From contig OU342632.1 of NCBI GenBank assembly GCA_910589415.1, forward strand, positions 43,451,341 to 43,515,340: a stretch of 64,000 nucleotides of DNA, written 5' to 3'. Positions within the stretch are counted from its first letter, which is position 1. Every line of letters begins with the position of its first letter. This document shows, in pieces, positions 12,401-27,544 of the stretch. The position numbers and the translations under genes were made by a program. Origin of the DNA: Malachius bipustulatus (taxonomy: Eukaryota; Arthropoda; Insecta; Coleoptera; Melyridae). The notes under the pieces are model-generated. The model worked only from the letters and a program-made list of their open reading frames with translations, was not told where the DNA came from and made no database searches.

Positions 12401-15400
12401 GCGCACTTCAGATCTGGGGAACACTCATAAACCGCATTTTTCCCCTTTATAAACGGGCTTAAATGGCTTGGATTATGGGGAGGAGACCAGAACTTATTAC
12501 CGTTGCTCTATATTTTGAAATGTTTTCTTCACAAATAATCGTCCTTTATACACCTTTTCACACTCTTATGTGGAAATTGTACAATAATAATTTATGTTCG
12601 CTAATTTCTTAGTTCCCTACTCCAATTTTTCAGATTACGAAGATTTATACAACAAAAAACATCGACAGATCCACCAAACAATTAGCACCTCTATAGGCCA
12701 AAGTTTGTATAACCTCTAGCCTACTTACTCTAAAAGATTAGGCCAAATTTGACTAAAGTCATTACTATGAATTCAGACTTTTTATTTCTATTCCAACAAC
12801 TTTCTAAAAACTTTCAAGCTGACATGCACTCAAAAAGCCTTCTACGCTCCATAAATCTCGACTACCTACTCTCACCAGTTCATACTTTCAAGAGAACTTC
12901 CAACTTTTTAGATTCAACTTCTCCACACTCAAAATCAGAAAAACAATACTCTGGACGCATGTAAAACAATTTGGAAAGATTGAGTTTTAATTGGGACAAT
13001 TTCACAATACCTACTTCCATGATATTAAACCAACAACCACCAACACTAATTTTCACCCTGGTACGGTATAAATTCTTGGTGCATTCATCTTACGCTCTAT
13101 CTTACTTTATACTTCTAGTTATTGAACTGTGGAATTTTTTGACACTATAGCGGATTTTAAATGTTTCAGGACGTAGATTGTAGATTTTTTCAGCCAGCTC
13201 ATTTTACTATGTAAGTAGTTAAATTTTAATCGTTCGCAATTATATTAATTAGGCTAATTTTTTCGTAAGTGTGCAAATGTGAAATTTACGCTTTTATTAT
13301 TTGTTTTTTTAGTACTTTAGTCTTGTTATTCGGGACATAAAATGCAGTCAAAGTATATTTAATTATCTAATACATAGGTATGACCTATTAAAGTGCTACA
13401 TACATATTCCTAAAGCTTCTTCGCTTAAAACCTAATTTTATTTTATGATCAGGACGTAATAAGCTTATGTGTTTATTATTTATTAAATTTCTCTATACCA
13501 CTACTAATCTTCTATTATTATCTTTCGTCATATTTCCCAAAAGTCTTTATTAAAGAATCTTTGTTCCGTTATTTTACCTCATTTGACATTACTTCAATTT
13601 ACTATTTCATATTTTTTGAACGATACCTTTTTTGTAGTTTTAATAGAAAATGTTCCATTTACTTATATTTTATATATTTTTCGATCGTGATTATGTTTTG
13701 TAAGTATTTCCTGATGAAGGATTGCAACATCATTAAAAATAATCGACTTCATTTTCATATTTGTAATTATTCAAACCATTTTCGTTTTTCGTTGTCTATA
13801 GGTATACTTATTCATGGTATTTTTATTTTATTTTAGTGCTCCGACTATTAAATGAATATGATTTTGTTCAATCACTCAACCAATAACAAATACATTTTTA
13901 GCTTTACTAGTTCTTTTAATTTTTCACTTATTATTTCTATTTTACTGTCACTCATTATTATTTATGACTCGTTATATAAATAATCCAATTTTCATACCCT
14001 CATTTTTTAGGAACTCCACTCTCCACTTTACTAATCAATTAATTTCATATTAAACGGCTTGTAAATTTCAAATTTAAAATCACACACCCCTAAATGTACT
14101 CTTAGTTGCCTTTCCCGTCATTATACTGAGGCGAACTTGTTTTTTTTTCTTAGTTGTATTTTGGAATGTTTTTCTTTTCATCTTATATCGGTTTATTATT
14201 TATTTATAGATTCATAAAGCCCAAGTAAAGTCCAAGGAAAAATTGTCCACTTAAAATTATTACACGATTTTATGTTTAGTGACTTGCTATGGCCTTTTTT
14301 ATAGAGTTCACTAAGTCTGATGTGACTTATTGTGTTAGAAGCTCTTTAATTGGGGTTACATTATAGTACAGAAAATATTTTTTAATAAGCTGGGTCTTTT
14401 TTGATTATGAAATGCGTTGATTAGTATAATGTAAAATGTACAATAATAAAAAAGTCTGTTTAAAATTATTTTACAGATTTTGAAGTGTTAGTACCTAGTC
14501 AGGTAGTTCGTTTGGAGTTATTTTTTTAACGTAAAACCTTACATTATTTTTCGAAGCAATTACATAGCCTAAGAATAATGATAGTATTTTATGGACAACA
14601 AAACTATTTTTCATGCTTCTAACAATTATATAATTTAAACCATTCACAGGAATTTAATAAACCTTAGGATGTTAAAATTTTATAAAAGCTATAAACATTA
14701 ACAAGAAAAATATTACAGAAAAGTATAATCGACCCAATTAATTGATGTAAATTGTCAAAGTAAAATTCAAAAAATGAAACAAAATATCATAAAACAAACT
14801 AAAACAAGCAAGTACACCTTAGAAATGTTATAATCACAGAAAAATATTTAAAATATCGGGCTATATCAAGAGATTAAATTAAAAACTAACAAAAGCTGAT
14901 AAATTCAAATTATAAATTATTTGAAATAATTAAGTTTGTTAGATGTAAATATTTCAATATGTCAAAATGAATCTGGTGCAGTGAACAAGGAAAAATAATT
15001 AGGTTAAAAAAAAAAGATGAGCAGATATCGCAAAACTATTAAATGTTATTCCTACTTTATACTGCATTCCGGTTACGATAATGAACAATAGGTAAAATTA
15101 GAAAGAAAAAAATCAAGACTAAAAATGTTTCACATCGACACACAAGAGTAGGTATTTACATCTACGCAATTTTAAATGTTATTCCTTGCAGAGTTAGGCA
15201 TATGACATGATTGACATGTACCTAATTAGAATAATAATTATTAATGTCGTACGATTCAGTTAACTCAATTGGCACGTTTCATTAGTCAACTTAATTAACA
15301 TTCAGATCTTAATTTTAGTTCACACAATACAGTAGGATAATTTTTCTTCAAGTAGGTATATAATATTCTCATTGACCTTAGAATGTCGTTCGAGTATCTT

Positions 15401-18400
15401 AAATAATTTGACAAATTTTCGAATTACTGCAAACTTTTCAGGAAATCCAATTCACAAGGAAGTTATTTTTGTTACATACGCTCATAAACTTAAGAGGTAT
15501 GCTTTCTCATCATTCCATCAATCATACAACTCGCAAGCTTTCAAATTGCTGCAAATTTAACCTGCACATCCAGATGAAAAAAACTATTTTAATTAAACCA
15601 TTTGTAAAGAACCTATTAATAATAATAATAACCATATACTGCGGTATAATCAGTTATCAACGATGAATCTGTGTATTACGAATGAACTTTTTAACGCAGA
15701 AGTTATTAAGTCGTATCCTAGGAAATCATAACTTGAAGTTGAAGGCAAATAAATTTATTTATTTTGCTTTTATACCTTAGTTTTTCATCATAGACACAAT
15801 CATACTTTCCTTATAATACACACAACCGTACAAGTATACCTACTGATATTATCTGATACGAAACACGAAATTACTCCATTAAGTTTACTTAAATTATTCC
15901 ATATGGACCTATTAAGTACAAGACAGAAAAGAAAATCCCTACTCTAACAATTTTAATTCTAAGACAAGTGAAGACACCTATGATTTTTCGACAAAAGAAT
16001 TTTACGTTCTGCTCACATTTCATAATTTTATTCATTTGTTTCTATTATTCTGTAATTTTTCTAATAATTATTTTTTTACGAAAACATAACGCATCAGTTG
16101 TTCCAAATGGAAGAAAGTCTACTACCGAAAATTTGTTTACAAAACACTTTACTATTATTTGTACTTTTCAATTTTCAGGAGTGCCATAGGGCTCAAATTT
16201 GGGACCTCTACTGTTTTTATTTTTCATAAATGATCTGGAATGTTTCTTTATACCATTGATGTTAGTTACAGTCAACATATGCATTAATTACTGGAATTAC
16301 ATTGCTTTTTGGAATTGTTTTCAAGCTAACCAACTCTAATCAACACAAATACCACATGGTTGCAACCTCAAGAAAAATGACTCAATATCGACGACGTAAT
16401 TAACAACAACTATATATGTACCGACTTACGCAAAAAAACGACAATATCCCCTACCTTTAATTGTTTAAATAAATCCTGAAAACTTGTTTCATCATTGTAT
16501 CTAAAAATAGTTTGGATGTGTTTAGTTACTATTATTATTAATAATAATATGAACATTAATCATTGTTTTAAATCATATTTAGGTACCCTTAAAATAATAT
16601 AGAAAAACTGGTTCACTAATTTTCTGTTTAATCTAAATACTCAATTCGTTTTGTTATTTTATATGTTTTGCGCTCTCTTTTCAAATACCTCTTTTGAATA
16701 ACCTCTCTTATAGTTAATTTGAATTTGATTATTTTAACGATTTCGTTGCAAGATTCACTTATACCACTTTAATAACTACCAATTAGTAAAAACCAATCAA
16801 CACCATTTTATAACATATGTTAAAAACGTTAAGAGATGCTAGAAAAATTACCTCGCTGCATCCTTGCCTAGGCACTAAGTACACACAGTACCCACAACAA
16901 TCAAAATTCTATTAATATAAACATTCGATTTTTCTATTTAGGTAAATATTTATAATAGCCAGTAAAACGTACAGGTGGTAAACAAAAATATCATACATAC
17001 AACCAAAAGCTGCTATGTAATAATTCAATATTTCAGCTAACACCCAGGTAAGTAGTGGAGGTGAAAAAAGAGGGTGGGGGGTGAAATGTGCCAAAGGATT
17101 GATTGCAAAAAATGTAAAAGACTTATCAAAGCTTTTAAAATGCTTATTAGACATTAATAAATTAAGCAGAAATTGAATAAAGGATGGATGAAAAATATGT
17201 TAATGAGATAATACAGAAAACTTCATTCCAGTTTTTGAACAAATTATTATGTTATTAGGTGCTTATAACTTGGGTGACAGTCTATACACATCTTTCACGT
17301 TTATAACATGCCGCATTAAATAACTAAAAAAAGTTTCCATAAAGCAGAACAAACCACATACGTCCCAAAAATCTGTGCAACATCAAAACAACCTCACGTT
17401 TCTAAAATATTTACACACTGATATTCACTAAACTTTATTAGTTGATTGTGCTTGGATATAATCAAATGAACTCAAGATAGATGTTATTATAATATCAAAA
17501 TGAGATGAAGATTGTTGCTTGTAGTACGTAAAAAAGCTGATTATTTGTTTGTGCGAATACAGATGTTAAGTTTTTGATCAACTCACTGAAACTTGCGAAA
17601 AGCTCTACCAAAATTAAAATGCAACACCCCAATAACAATAACTCTAGACAGTCAAGTCATCCATTACAACGTACACCGAATACCAAGCAAATATACTGAC
17701 AAACATATCGAAAAAAAAAACAACAAAAGATATTAGACACCATTTTCTGGAAAGCTTGTTCGAGCTGTACATTTAAGGATTTTAAGATACCACCAATAAT
17801 TTCAAAAGACTCGGAGCTCTTCATTAGTAAGTTTATAATATGGTTATTGTTAAACTGTAGCTGAATTTCCAAATGTTAAATAAAAATTAAACTAACTAAC
17901 ACTACAAGCCAATCTTAAAATTCGATTTAAAAGTAGAGGAGGAAAGTTATGAATGGAAAAATTACAAACTGATGACAATGATTAAACGACTTTATATTAA
18001 GAACGTTATGATTTCTTGAAAAGGTTAGAAACTTTAGTTAGGTTAAAAACTAACAAAATTTTATCAACCAGTGCAGTGCTAGTGCTTGAGAAGATAATAA
18101 ATAGTAAACATTAAAAGAGTCTAAAATAAATTAAAAATTAATGAATGTAACAACTTTCAACACTGCATTCACCAATAGCAAGTGAACTTCGATCAAATCT
18201 ACTAAAATTAAAAAATGCATCGTGAAGCGGTAGGTATCGTGACAGTGCTTAGAAATACTTTTTTCGGACACCCATAATGTACTCAATGCAATTAGATTTA
18301 TGTAACATTGAAGAAAAACACACAACTTGCTAAAAAAAACTTTAACCAAAAAATAACCTTATTATTGGAATCATATCATCGATGTAAAACGTGTTGTATA

Positions 18401-20880
18401 GTTTCTTGAGTGGGCGCCAGCTAAATAGTAGGTAAACCAGAATATGATAACCAAAGGTTTGGTATATTCTATAGTTAAATATTTTTTACAGAAGTGTGTG
18501 AATTCGCTCAAATAGTTCACCCTTTTCAACATATAACTTGACCAAAACTATCAAGAAGTAACACCACAAACATCAAGGCACTTTGGAGGTGAAGTAAATT
18601 ATTTCAAAAACATGCATGCTGTCAACAATTCTTCGATTAAAACAAAGAATTAACTAAACTTGATCTATCACAACAAGTTCTCTAAACTAAACCACCATAG
18701 AACATTAAGCAAATCACAGTAAGCAACACAGAAAAACAGTTTGAGCATATTTTTCCATTTTAAATTTTCTCGTCATATATCTAATTATGACGACTCTCAT
18801 CATATAAGGAGCGATTACTCCAGGAAGTGTGGAGGATCGACAAATTCGTACAATTTCAATAATATTTAATCTAAATTCAGATTTACTTGGTAGTCTTAAA
18901 AACCATCACTATCTAATTTGTTTTTGAAGTTTGTTTAATAACTCTTATCTATTCATTTTGTATTTTGGTGGCACTTTGGGGAGAGATCAACATTTACATT
19001 TATATCACGTGGACGTATTATAATATACTTTTAACGCATTTTTATTTTCATACTATTCAAGGACCCTCGTGAGTAGTCATGTTATAAAACCTTTTAAAAT
19101 TCATCAATTAGTTCGGTAATTGTTGCTTCATTGTTTGAATTAATCAATTATTTCAAGGCACTTATGGCAATTTATACAATAATACCTAATTATATTAGAA
19201 GAGGAGCAATTTCTTCAAAAATATTACCTATCTTCAGATAACCTTATCTGTTTCTACTCTCGGAGCTGAAAAATCGGTTAATCATTTTGTAAGTAAGGAG
19301 CCATTTGTAAATTTACCGTAATCTAGTAGGTACTTTCTAATTTTTTTTTTATAGCTGTGTAAATCAGGTCAAAATATTATTATATACTTTTTCATAATAT
19401 TCCTATATTAATAGTTTTATCCTCATTTTCATCTTTATTGTCGCTTAATTCATCAACTGTTTTCATATCGTCGAATTTTTTTCTCATTGAAACAGGGGTG
19501 GCAGTTCCACGTTTAAAAAATTAGCTCAATCGCTGTTATAAATAGAAAATCGCAGCAGTAATTTTAATTAAGAATACCATTTGTTTGAGAGAAACACAGT
19601 AGCACAAATTGTGGGTGCACGTACATAATATCTAGCATTAAACACCATTTAAGCGGAGACATTAAGATCATGTTAATTAAACTTTCATGATACATTCAGT
19701 GTTTTTTCTTCAATTTAATCCCCATTAGACAAGTCTCAATTTATACCAGTTATTAGAGTTGTAATATTATAAGTAAGTACATAAGATTCAACGAGGAGAA
19801 AGTCGTATATCACACATGAAAAATTATATGCTTAACCTGATTTCAGATCTTGTATGAAATATTTTAAAATGTATAATATTTACTATTGCCTGAGTTGCAA
19901 ACCAATTAAGAACCTCAAATAATTGACCCAAACATACCAGTGGTTATTTATTAAGTATTTTTAATTCATTGGAACCCTATTAAAAAAAAATGGCGAAGAG
20001 TGATTAGAAAAATAGATCATGTCAACTCTTTATATAATTTTCGTTGTTTTTTTTTCGATGGAAAGTAAATTCAGTACCTACACAGTTTGTACATCTCCTT
20101 ACAGGATCATCGCAGTTTTTCTTAAATAATATTATTTTTTCTGGAGTTCTTTTTAATTTTATAACTCAAAGTTTTGATACTTCCATTTCTACTACTTTCG
20201 TCGAATTAAACAGTGTATACCTCTTTTCAATTTTTGCTCGGAAAATTATTATATTATGGGGTGGACCTTTGTTTCTGATATACCAGCGAACTTCCTTCAA
20301 TACAAGCTTTTTATTCTAATTGGAAATTATCAGGTCATATCATGGTAAAAACGACTATTGGTGGTTATTGTAGTATATATAACCTAATGATTATTGTATG
20401 TTAAATCATTTTTTTCATAAGACAAATTAACATCCTGCTGGCAAATGGAGCAAGTGCAACTATAAACAATTACCTCCTCAAACAATACCATTAAATTGGA
20501 ACTTGTCAAAATATTTTCTTTACGATTTATAACTCCTTTGTTAAATATTAATTGAACGCAAAAACACACTCAGATTCTAGACTTAACTACCTTCCATATA
20601 AGACAACGTAACTCGTTATGCAAAATTAAACAGAAACCTTTATTTCAGCAAAACAATAGCCAGTTTTTTGTTAAGTAATTACATAATCCATAATTATAAT
20701 TCTTTATTATTTGTAGTTTTTTTGTATTAGATTTGATGAGATTTTAATAGACCAAAAGTAATTCATTCTCAAAAACATAACTTACATTCCATGGAAACCT
20801 GAATTTTTACGATCAATTAATTATTAATCACAATTTATATTCGAATTGAATTATTATTAAAATCAAAATTAGCTTAATAG
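12400..20880. other. AT-rich stretch with no recognisable gene
   Basis: Uniformly AT-rich, with poly-A/T runs and short TA microsatellites. No frame above about 90 codons resembles a protein, and I saw no RNA gene, splice-linked exon set or long inverted repeat. If the minus-strand promoter at 27.5 kb drives a long transcript, this stretch would lie inside it. Confidence 0.6.
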
Positions 20881-23560
20881 TTTTGAAGGGGCTAAAGTAA
20901 ACGAAATTAAATCAAGGCCGCATCCATACAGAATCCTTGTTATCAGGGTAACATTATTGCTGTTGATACACATTGCCGTAGAATGTAGAAAGCTTATAGT
21001 AGAGACTTAAGCACTAAGAGATTATCCTCCCATGGAAATGAAACCCCGAAGGCTTGGAAACTGTAAGTTACGTACTTCAAATGATCTCATCCCTTTAACC
21101 TCTTTTCGAAAAACAAAAACGAAAAAAATCACTAGTCCAAGTAAAAAAATTACTATAAAGAAACTTTGTTATCAGCACCAAGAAAATAGTTTCGGAGGGT
21201 TCGCGCAGTTTTCCCTAAGTAAATATTCAGAACAAGTCGTGAAGAAGTATAAAGTAGTATAAAGATGACAGAAATTTCTACCTACAACCCTTCCGCTACT
21301 TACGAGGCAATGAAGTTTTAGTAAATTTTATAGTTACTCTCTTAAATAAACTGAGATTTCTTTCGATTTCAGTAGTCTTCCATAGTGTCTGGAATTATGG
21401 AGCGTTCAATAGAATAAAAATGATAAAATTTAAAAGAAATTGATCCCCTTAAAAGAGACCTTGTTATTGGTTGCTGTAAATATTGCTGTTGATCCTGATG
21501 ATAATAGGAATGTTGAAATGACAAGATACACATAATAGATAAATAGGTTATTATTAGATATCCTTTAAGATACAGCACCAAAGGCTTAGTCACTTTTAGG
21601 TAATCCTCTTCTTATAAAAGTATCATTTGTTTCCCTATTTATTTCTCAAAAATTCCATCATATTTTTCTAAAGCTTTTCATTTAATCTTTTTTTTTAATC
21701 TACCTATTTTGTTAAGAAATATATTTAATAAGCGTTTAAAAGAAAAAATTTATCATAGAGCAACCTTGTTATTGAGACTACGCAATGTAAACACTGGAAC
21801 TCTTGAACCTAGAAGGGACGCACTGTAGAACATTTTAGCGTAGCCCAAAAGTGCGGCAACTCTTCAATTCATAATTTCAATTTAACGTCGATTAAATATA
21901 TTCCGATTTTTTCACCCTAACAAATTGCAAATTAAAGGAAACAACTCTGAATTTTATGAAGTATTTATGGTAAAGAAACTTTGTTATTGAGACCAATGTA
22001 TAAATAAGTACTTGACTGGTACGCCATTTTTCTGTTGCTTATAAATAAGGATGTTCGATTATATAATATTATTTTTTTACTTGTAAACTGCAAAATACAT
22101 GCTAGTTTCAATCATTGACTCAAAGGCTTAGTATACGCTACAATAAACAGCTTCATAAAAAAAGAATCATTTCCAAGTATTATTGCGTGCTTGTAAATTT
22201 GGGAAAAATAAATTCAGCAGTCTTTATTTGGAGCAGTTGAATATATACTTATTTTTCTGGAACTTTGAGAATAGAGTGATTTTTCCAATGTATCAATTTT
22301 TAGGTATTTACTCCAGAAAATAAAAATATACTATTTTTATAAAACAACTTAACTACTTTTGCAATGAGAATATCATAAAATTTCAGGTTTCCATTAAATG
22401 TGTTTTAAAAAGTAGCCAATCAACATTTTGGATTGCTTTTTAATAATATCAAAAGTAGAAGAGATGATCTCTAATTAATTAATTAAATTATTAATTACTT
22501 TTAATAAGTGTATATACGAAATTCAGATTAATTATAATATTTAGTGTAAAATATGTAATGTTTTGCCACCAAGGTAATTATACTATTTTAGTTAAATCTA
22601 ATTATTATTATAATTGGAAGTAGTCCTGCTAATAAAACAATAAACTATTATATTGTGAGAGCATTTTAGCGGTAGCAGAGGTACGGGAGTTTTAAAAATG
22701 AAAGAAAAATTGAACAATCGCTTTCGTGAAAAACGCGAATGGTGAATGTATAGAAAGAAAATAATTTCCCAAAATTAAATTATTACGCACGAAAACATAC
22801 AAGAAACTGAAATTATAAAATTATTATTATAGTGACAGCTGGCATACCGAATATTTTATCTCTATTTACTGGGTGATGGTGAATTTCTACATGAAACTTA
22901 TTCTTATTAGATAAATTTATATTACCACTGCATCACCCTAGGCGTTTTTTTCACAAACTCATAAAAAAGAATGCCAAACTGCTCGGAATGATAATTCTAA
23001 ATTATTGGAAAAGGGTGGATGAAAAATCGCTTCCAAAATCGGGGGTTCATTATAAAATTAGCAACTTCATTATAATCAACTTTTTTTTTACTAGAGAAAG
23101 TGCTTACATAATGCAAAATATCATTTTCAAAACTATATTTTTGTAAAATTATTTTTCATTATATAATATGTAGATGGAAATTCAATATTCAGAAATAATT
23201 AAATATTTTTGATAATTATATTTTTCGTCTAAAAAATAATCTGATAATAATATTGGATCATAGCGGCACTGAAAATATAGAGGAGGTAATTCCAGTACAG
23301 TCGCTTTGTTATTGCGACCACATATAGAAGACTTTGACCATTGTGCACATCGAGATGAATTAAGACATAAGAGTTGATGGTTTAATAAAATGATCAACAA
23401 GATAGTGTAATGTATATTATTGTCTAGCCGCGTTTTTTTCGCTCTATTTCTTACATACTAAATGGTGCAACATCCACAAAAGGCAATATTTGATATGGCC
23501 ACAAAGGTTTAGCATACCATAAAAGAAAAACCATCCTCTACACCATCAGCAGTTAGTTTA
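20880..23560. repeat. Second, weak repeat series (period about 0.5 kb)
   Basis: Two short phrases alternate. The first, near AAACTTTGTTATTGAGACCA, occurs around 20,935, 21,161, 21,457, 21,761, 21,974 and 23,302. The second, near CAAAGGCTTAGT, occurs around 21,043, 21,580, 22,122 and 23,502. The clearest unit pair is offset by about 515-542 bp (21,457 to 21,974; 21,580 to 22,122), and in that pair a further phrase ATCATTT follows. The rest of each unit is hardly alignable by eye. No coding frame is conserved between copies. Confidence 0.45.
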
Positions 23561-26450
23561 ATAAAATACCATTACGGGCAAATAAGTAAAGTATTATACA
23601 TTCGTGTAAATAAATATAAAATGTGATATTGTTTAATAGTGATCAAAATTAAATATTATATTGAAGATTTATAGAATGCGTATAGATAATATAAAATATT
23701 CAAAATATACTCTCATAATAATTATAATTTTTTTAATCATGTAGCAGGTACGTATCAGTAATGTAATAAAAATATATTCATGTTATCTTAATTTTGGTAA
23801 AGATCAGGATTTATAAAAATTATATATTGGAAGCGATATTGTACTTATAATATGTAGATTTAGGATGAAACATTCACCATTTGATAGAAAAATAAGAAAC
23901 TTTAAGAACAAAACAGAATAATCATAGAAAAATTCTAACACTCGTTATTTTACGAAATGATTAAAATGCCAGTCGACATTTGTTATTTACTAATTTCATT
24001 TTATTTTTTATTTTTATTTGACAATTTTTTCAATAACTTTAATATTATATAAATCCCATTGGAATAATGCAATTTTATATTTGTATATAATATATTGATT
24101 TGACAATAATATGGTAAATAATATTTTGATCCATTATTACTACTAGTATAATAATCAATTAGAAAATTAAATTTCGAATTAATATAGGTATTTTCAATTA
24201 ATAAATAGAATATTAATATTTAGGTTTTCGTCCTTTTTCAAAGACAAATATGATCGACAAACAATTCTATATTTTAATCTAGTATAGGTGGCATTTAGCA
24301 TGGTATCAATTATATTACAAAATATGAAAAACTATGCAAATATGGCATTGCAAAAGTTTAATTTAAATCGTCAGAAAGTTTCCATATTTAATAAATAAAT
24401 AAACAGGTAGAGTCATTATTACATTATCACAAACGGTAAATTTATATAAGCATATACATAGATAAGTAGATAAGGAATAGTATTATTATTATAATAGAGA
24501 ATTCGTTAAATAACAAAATTTCATTGATAATTAGTAATAATATAGGTAGATCATCATAGGCATTATATTTTGTTATATTGATAATATGTTTTCCAGTTTT
24601 CTTAATAATTTTATTGAGAATATTTTCAAAAAGAGAGTAATAATAGAATAATTGTCGACTTGGCATAAGATCAAATCAATAATTTATAACTCTTGGGACA
24701 GAAAGTAGTAGATATATGAAGACAAAAAGGAAAATGTCAGCGATTGTTCTTTTTGGAAGGATTTTCAAGAAAAATTAGTTTTGCCTACTGCTACCTACAT
24801 AGGTTTAAATTCGTAAGAATCATCAAGTCAAACATCTCTTGGACTACTTCCAAGACATATATTTAAAAATAAGTTACAAAATAGTTTACATTTCTCGGTG
24901 GCATTTGTGAAGTTATTCAAGTATAGAATTATAGAATTTATTAGCAATTTAGAGCAACCTTTTTAAAACTTTAGATATAGGTATAATAGGTAATATCAAT
25001 ATCAAGTTTTTTAACATGATTGTTAGAATATCATCAGAAAAATTATTCAAAATTCACCACCAATTAATTCTTTTCTCGAAATGCAATAAGTTCATTAGAT
25101 ATTCCACCTACTAAAAATAAAATCTATAATCAAATCGTGTGTCGTAAGGAAATTCGTTATAACTTGTACATTTTATTTCGCAACGCAACTAAGAAAGGTG
25201 TATCAAACCAACCTGATTAAATTAAACTGGAGTTTCGATTCAATAAGCTTCCTAATACCAACCTACCTATTTTGATTAAAAATTCGTTGAGTCTGATTAG
25301 GAGAACTACACCTACAAAGTCAATTATCAATAATGCGCCGCAGAACCAAAATACATTTTGCATCATCCCTATTTAAATCAACCATTTTGTTTTGTACCTT
25401 AAACACACCCAAAAACTATCCATTGTACTTATGCGAGAAACCTTGTGGTAAAAAAAACCCTAAAAATTGGTACCCAATCGCTCAATTATTGTAAGGCATT
25501 CAAGTCGAAAACTTTACTAGCACCAGCTAATCATTTTTATAAACCATGTTAGTACAATTAAAACTGGCAAAACAAGGGGGTTTCAAAAAAAAAAAAAAAA
25601 CTAAACATAATAAGTAATATTAATGAAATGTTTGTACTTACTGTAAATTTAACGGCTGCTTCTAAGCTACTCCTCTAATTTAATCTTTTTGGAATTTGAT
25701 TTAATATCTTTGCATATCAGTCAGTTGAATGAAGTGATTACTTTTCTTGATAGTGTGTACCTACCAATATTTTAAGATTCCTGCTCATTCGTCGTCGTAA
25801 TCAATGCAACTTGTCATGTAATTTAAAAATCGTTAAAATTCGAAAAAAGTTTCTATATTATTTTTCATTATTTTTTTTTTTTGTATTTTTCAATAATTAT
25901 TCTACTTCTTGCAAGATTTTATTTAGTTATAAATAATTTTGAATGATTTTTATAATATAGGAGATTCTGGTGTCTAAATTAATATAATAAACCGATTCTC
26001 TATACTGATTTATTGAATAAAAACGTTGGTATATAATATATACATACGAAAGAAGACATAGATAAGACTACCTAAGAACCAATTCAAGACATATGTAAGT
26101 ACCTATTTAATAAAGGGGTACCTAGGTACCTAAGTGTATTCATTCTTATTCGAAGACAAAAAATAAAAACTCTGCTGTATAATAAAAAAATAAGTAAATA
26201 ATAACGGTGACGATATAAATCTTATGAATCGTAAAATATTTAATAAAGGACTAAAAAAATTCAATCGAGTAATAATAATCAATCAAGTAACAATAATAAT
26301 AGTGATTAGAAAAATTATTATACAAGCAGATTTATATAATCAAGCGAAGTTCAAGACAAAAAACGATGTAAATTCACTAGGTATATATATATGTAAATAA
26401 AGTTCATGTAAACAAGTATATTCCTACAATAAGTAAACGTAACAGTCCAG
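23560..26450. other. AT-rich stretch with no recognisable gene
   Basis: No supportable coding frame or RNA gene. A short palindromic TAGGTACCTAGGTACCTA microsatellite-like stretch lies near 26,100-26,135, and (CAT)n occurs near 26,465. Confidence 0.55.
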
Positions 26451-26888
26451 ATGTTTCGAGATTCGTCATCATCATCATCACCAACTAGAACTCATGATAC
26501 CGCATCGTCTCATTCATTTCACTAGTTTATAAAAATCCTGATGAATATAGGCGGGCGGAAGTCAATCAAGGTCATTAAAAGTTATTAAAACAACCAGATG
26601 GGACACAACGAAGACCGACTGATCGCCTTAGATGGTTGTACACGTACGACTTTTTCCTATCGATCGACAAATTAATAGCAATTCTCCAATGACAACGTCG
26701 TCAGGGGTTCTCTCAATCTAGAAAAATCTATTAAACATGCTGCCAACCACAAGTTGACGGTTAGGTGAAAGGTAGGCCATGGAAGGCCACAAACAAAATA
26801 TCACATTTTTCATTGCATACCCTTTTAATATTATCGTAGTAGGCTAGACTGCCTCATATAGATGGAATTATGACGTATTATCGATCGA

Positions 26889-26932
26889 ACAAGATGGCGG
26901 GGACCGCGCCCGACCCCGGACGCCATATTGGA
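26889..26932. promoter_or_regulatory. Paired YY1/Pho-like motifs in a short GC-rich island
   Basis: AAGATGGCGG (26,891-26,900) and CGCCATATTG (26,921-26,930) are inverted copies of the YY1/Pleiohomeotic core (AAnATGGCG). They flank a GC-rich 20-bp spacer in otherwise AT-rich DNA. The pair lies about 0.65 kb downstream of the heat-shock-type promoter in its direction of transcription. Function is inferred from motif match only. Confidence 0.4.
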
Positions 26933-27354
26933 CTTTTACAGCATATGGTGCAATTCTCTGAAATTAACGAATACCAAACAGTTTTCCAGAAATTTACCAA
27001 CATTAGTACACAATACAGTAGGAAATATCATTAACTTGCTAATTTTGCTTCTATATATTTATGTATTTTTCCATACCTAATATTTCGAACTTACTTATAT
27101 AAGTAGTAATAGTAATAGCATACATAGTGAGTACCTAATCAATCAATAATTTGGTTGCAGAGCATTGACGATTATTACCGTCTACAATGGCCAGTTATAA
27201 ACGGAATAATCGCATACCCCATATATCTTCGACAAAATTTTAGCAAGCTACCTTTCCAAAATTTCAATAAACCAATAATGAACTACATGATAATTAATAA
27301 TTATTAAACTCGCTATTATGAAAATCGATAAAATGTAAAATGATACTTAGGGCG

Positions 27355-27408
27355 TTACTCGCTGATCCCAAACCGTGGATTTCTATTCTCAACAGCAACA
27401 CAAACCAT
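27355..27408 (-). other. 17-codon small ORF downstream of the heat-shock-type promoter
   Basis: ATG at 27,408 opens MVCVAVENRNPRFGISE and ends at TAA 27,355-27,357. It is the first ATG-started frame of any length after the predicted start site, beginning about 136 nt from it, if exon 1 is not spliced at 27,482. Short ORFs near the 5' end are known from heat-inducible non-coding loci, but nothing in the sequence shows this one is translated. It may be a chance frame. Confidence 0.2.
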
Positions 27409-27481
27409 ACCAAGAAACCTCTTGTGCTTTTTATTGATCGCAGCTTGTCTCAGTCTTCTTGATAGACCACCCAAAGCTTAC

Positions 27482-27544
27482 TTGACTAACTGCCAACCAG
27501 TAACCAGATCTTCTCACATCTTCCAACACTAACAAAACACAACT
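27482..27544 (-). ncRNA. Predicted first exon of a heat-inducible transcript of unknown coding status
   Basis: The initiator A is placed at 27,544, within GCAGTT, 33 nt downstream of the first T of TATAAAA. A good donor, CAA|GTAAGC, follows at 27,481, giving a 63-nt non-coding first exon. If the donor is not used, the transcript runs on through a 17-codon ORF (27,355-27,408). No long minus-strand ORF exists between here and base 1. The product is therefore either non-coding or has its coding exons beyond the left edge (an intron of more than 27 kb). Confidence 0.3.
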
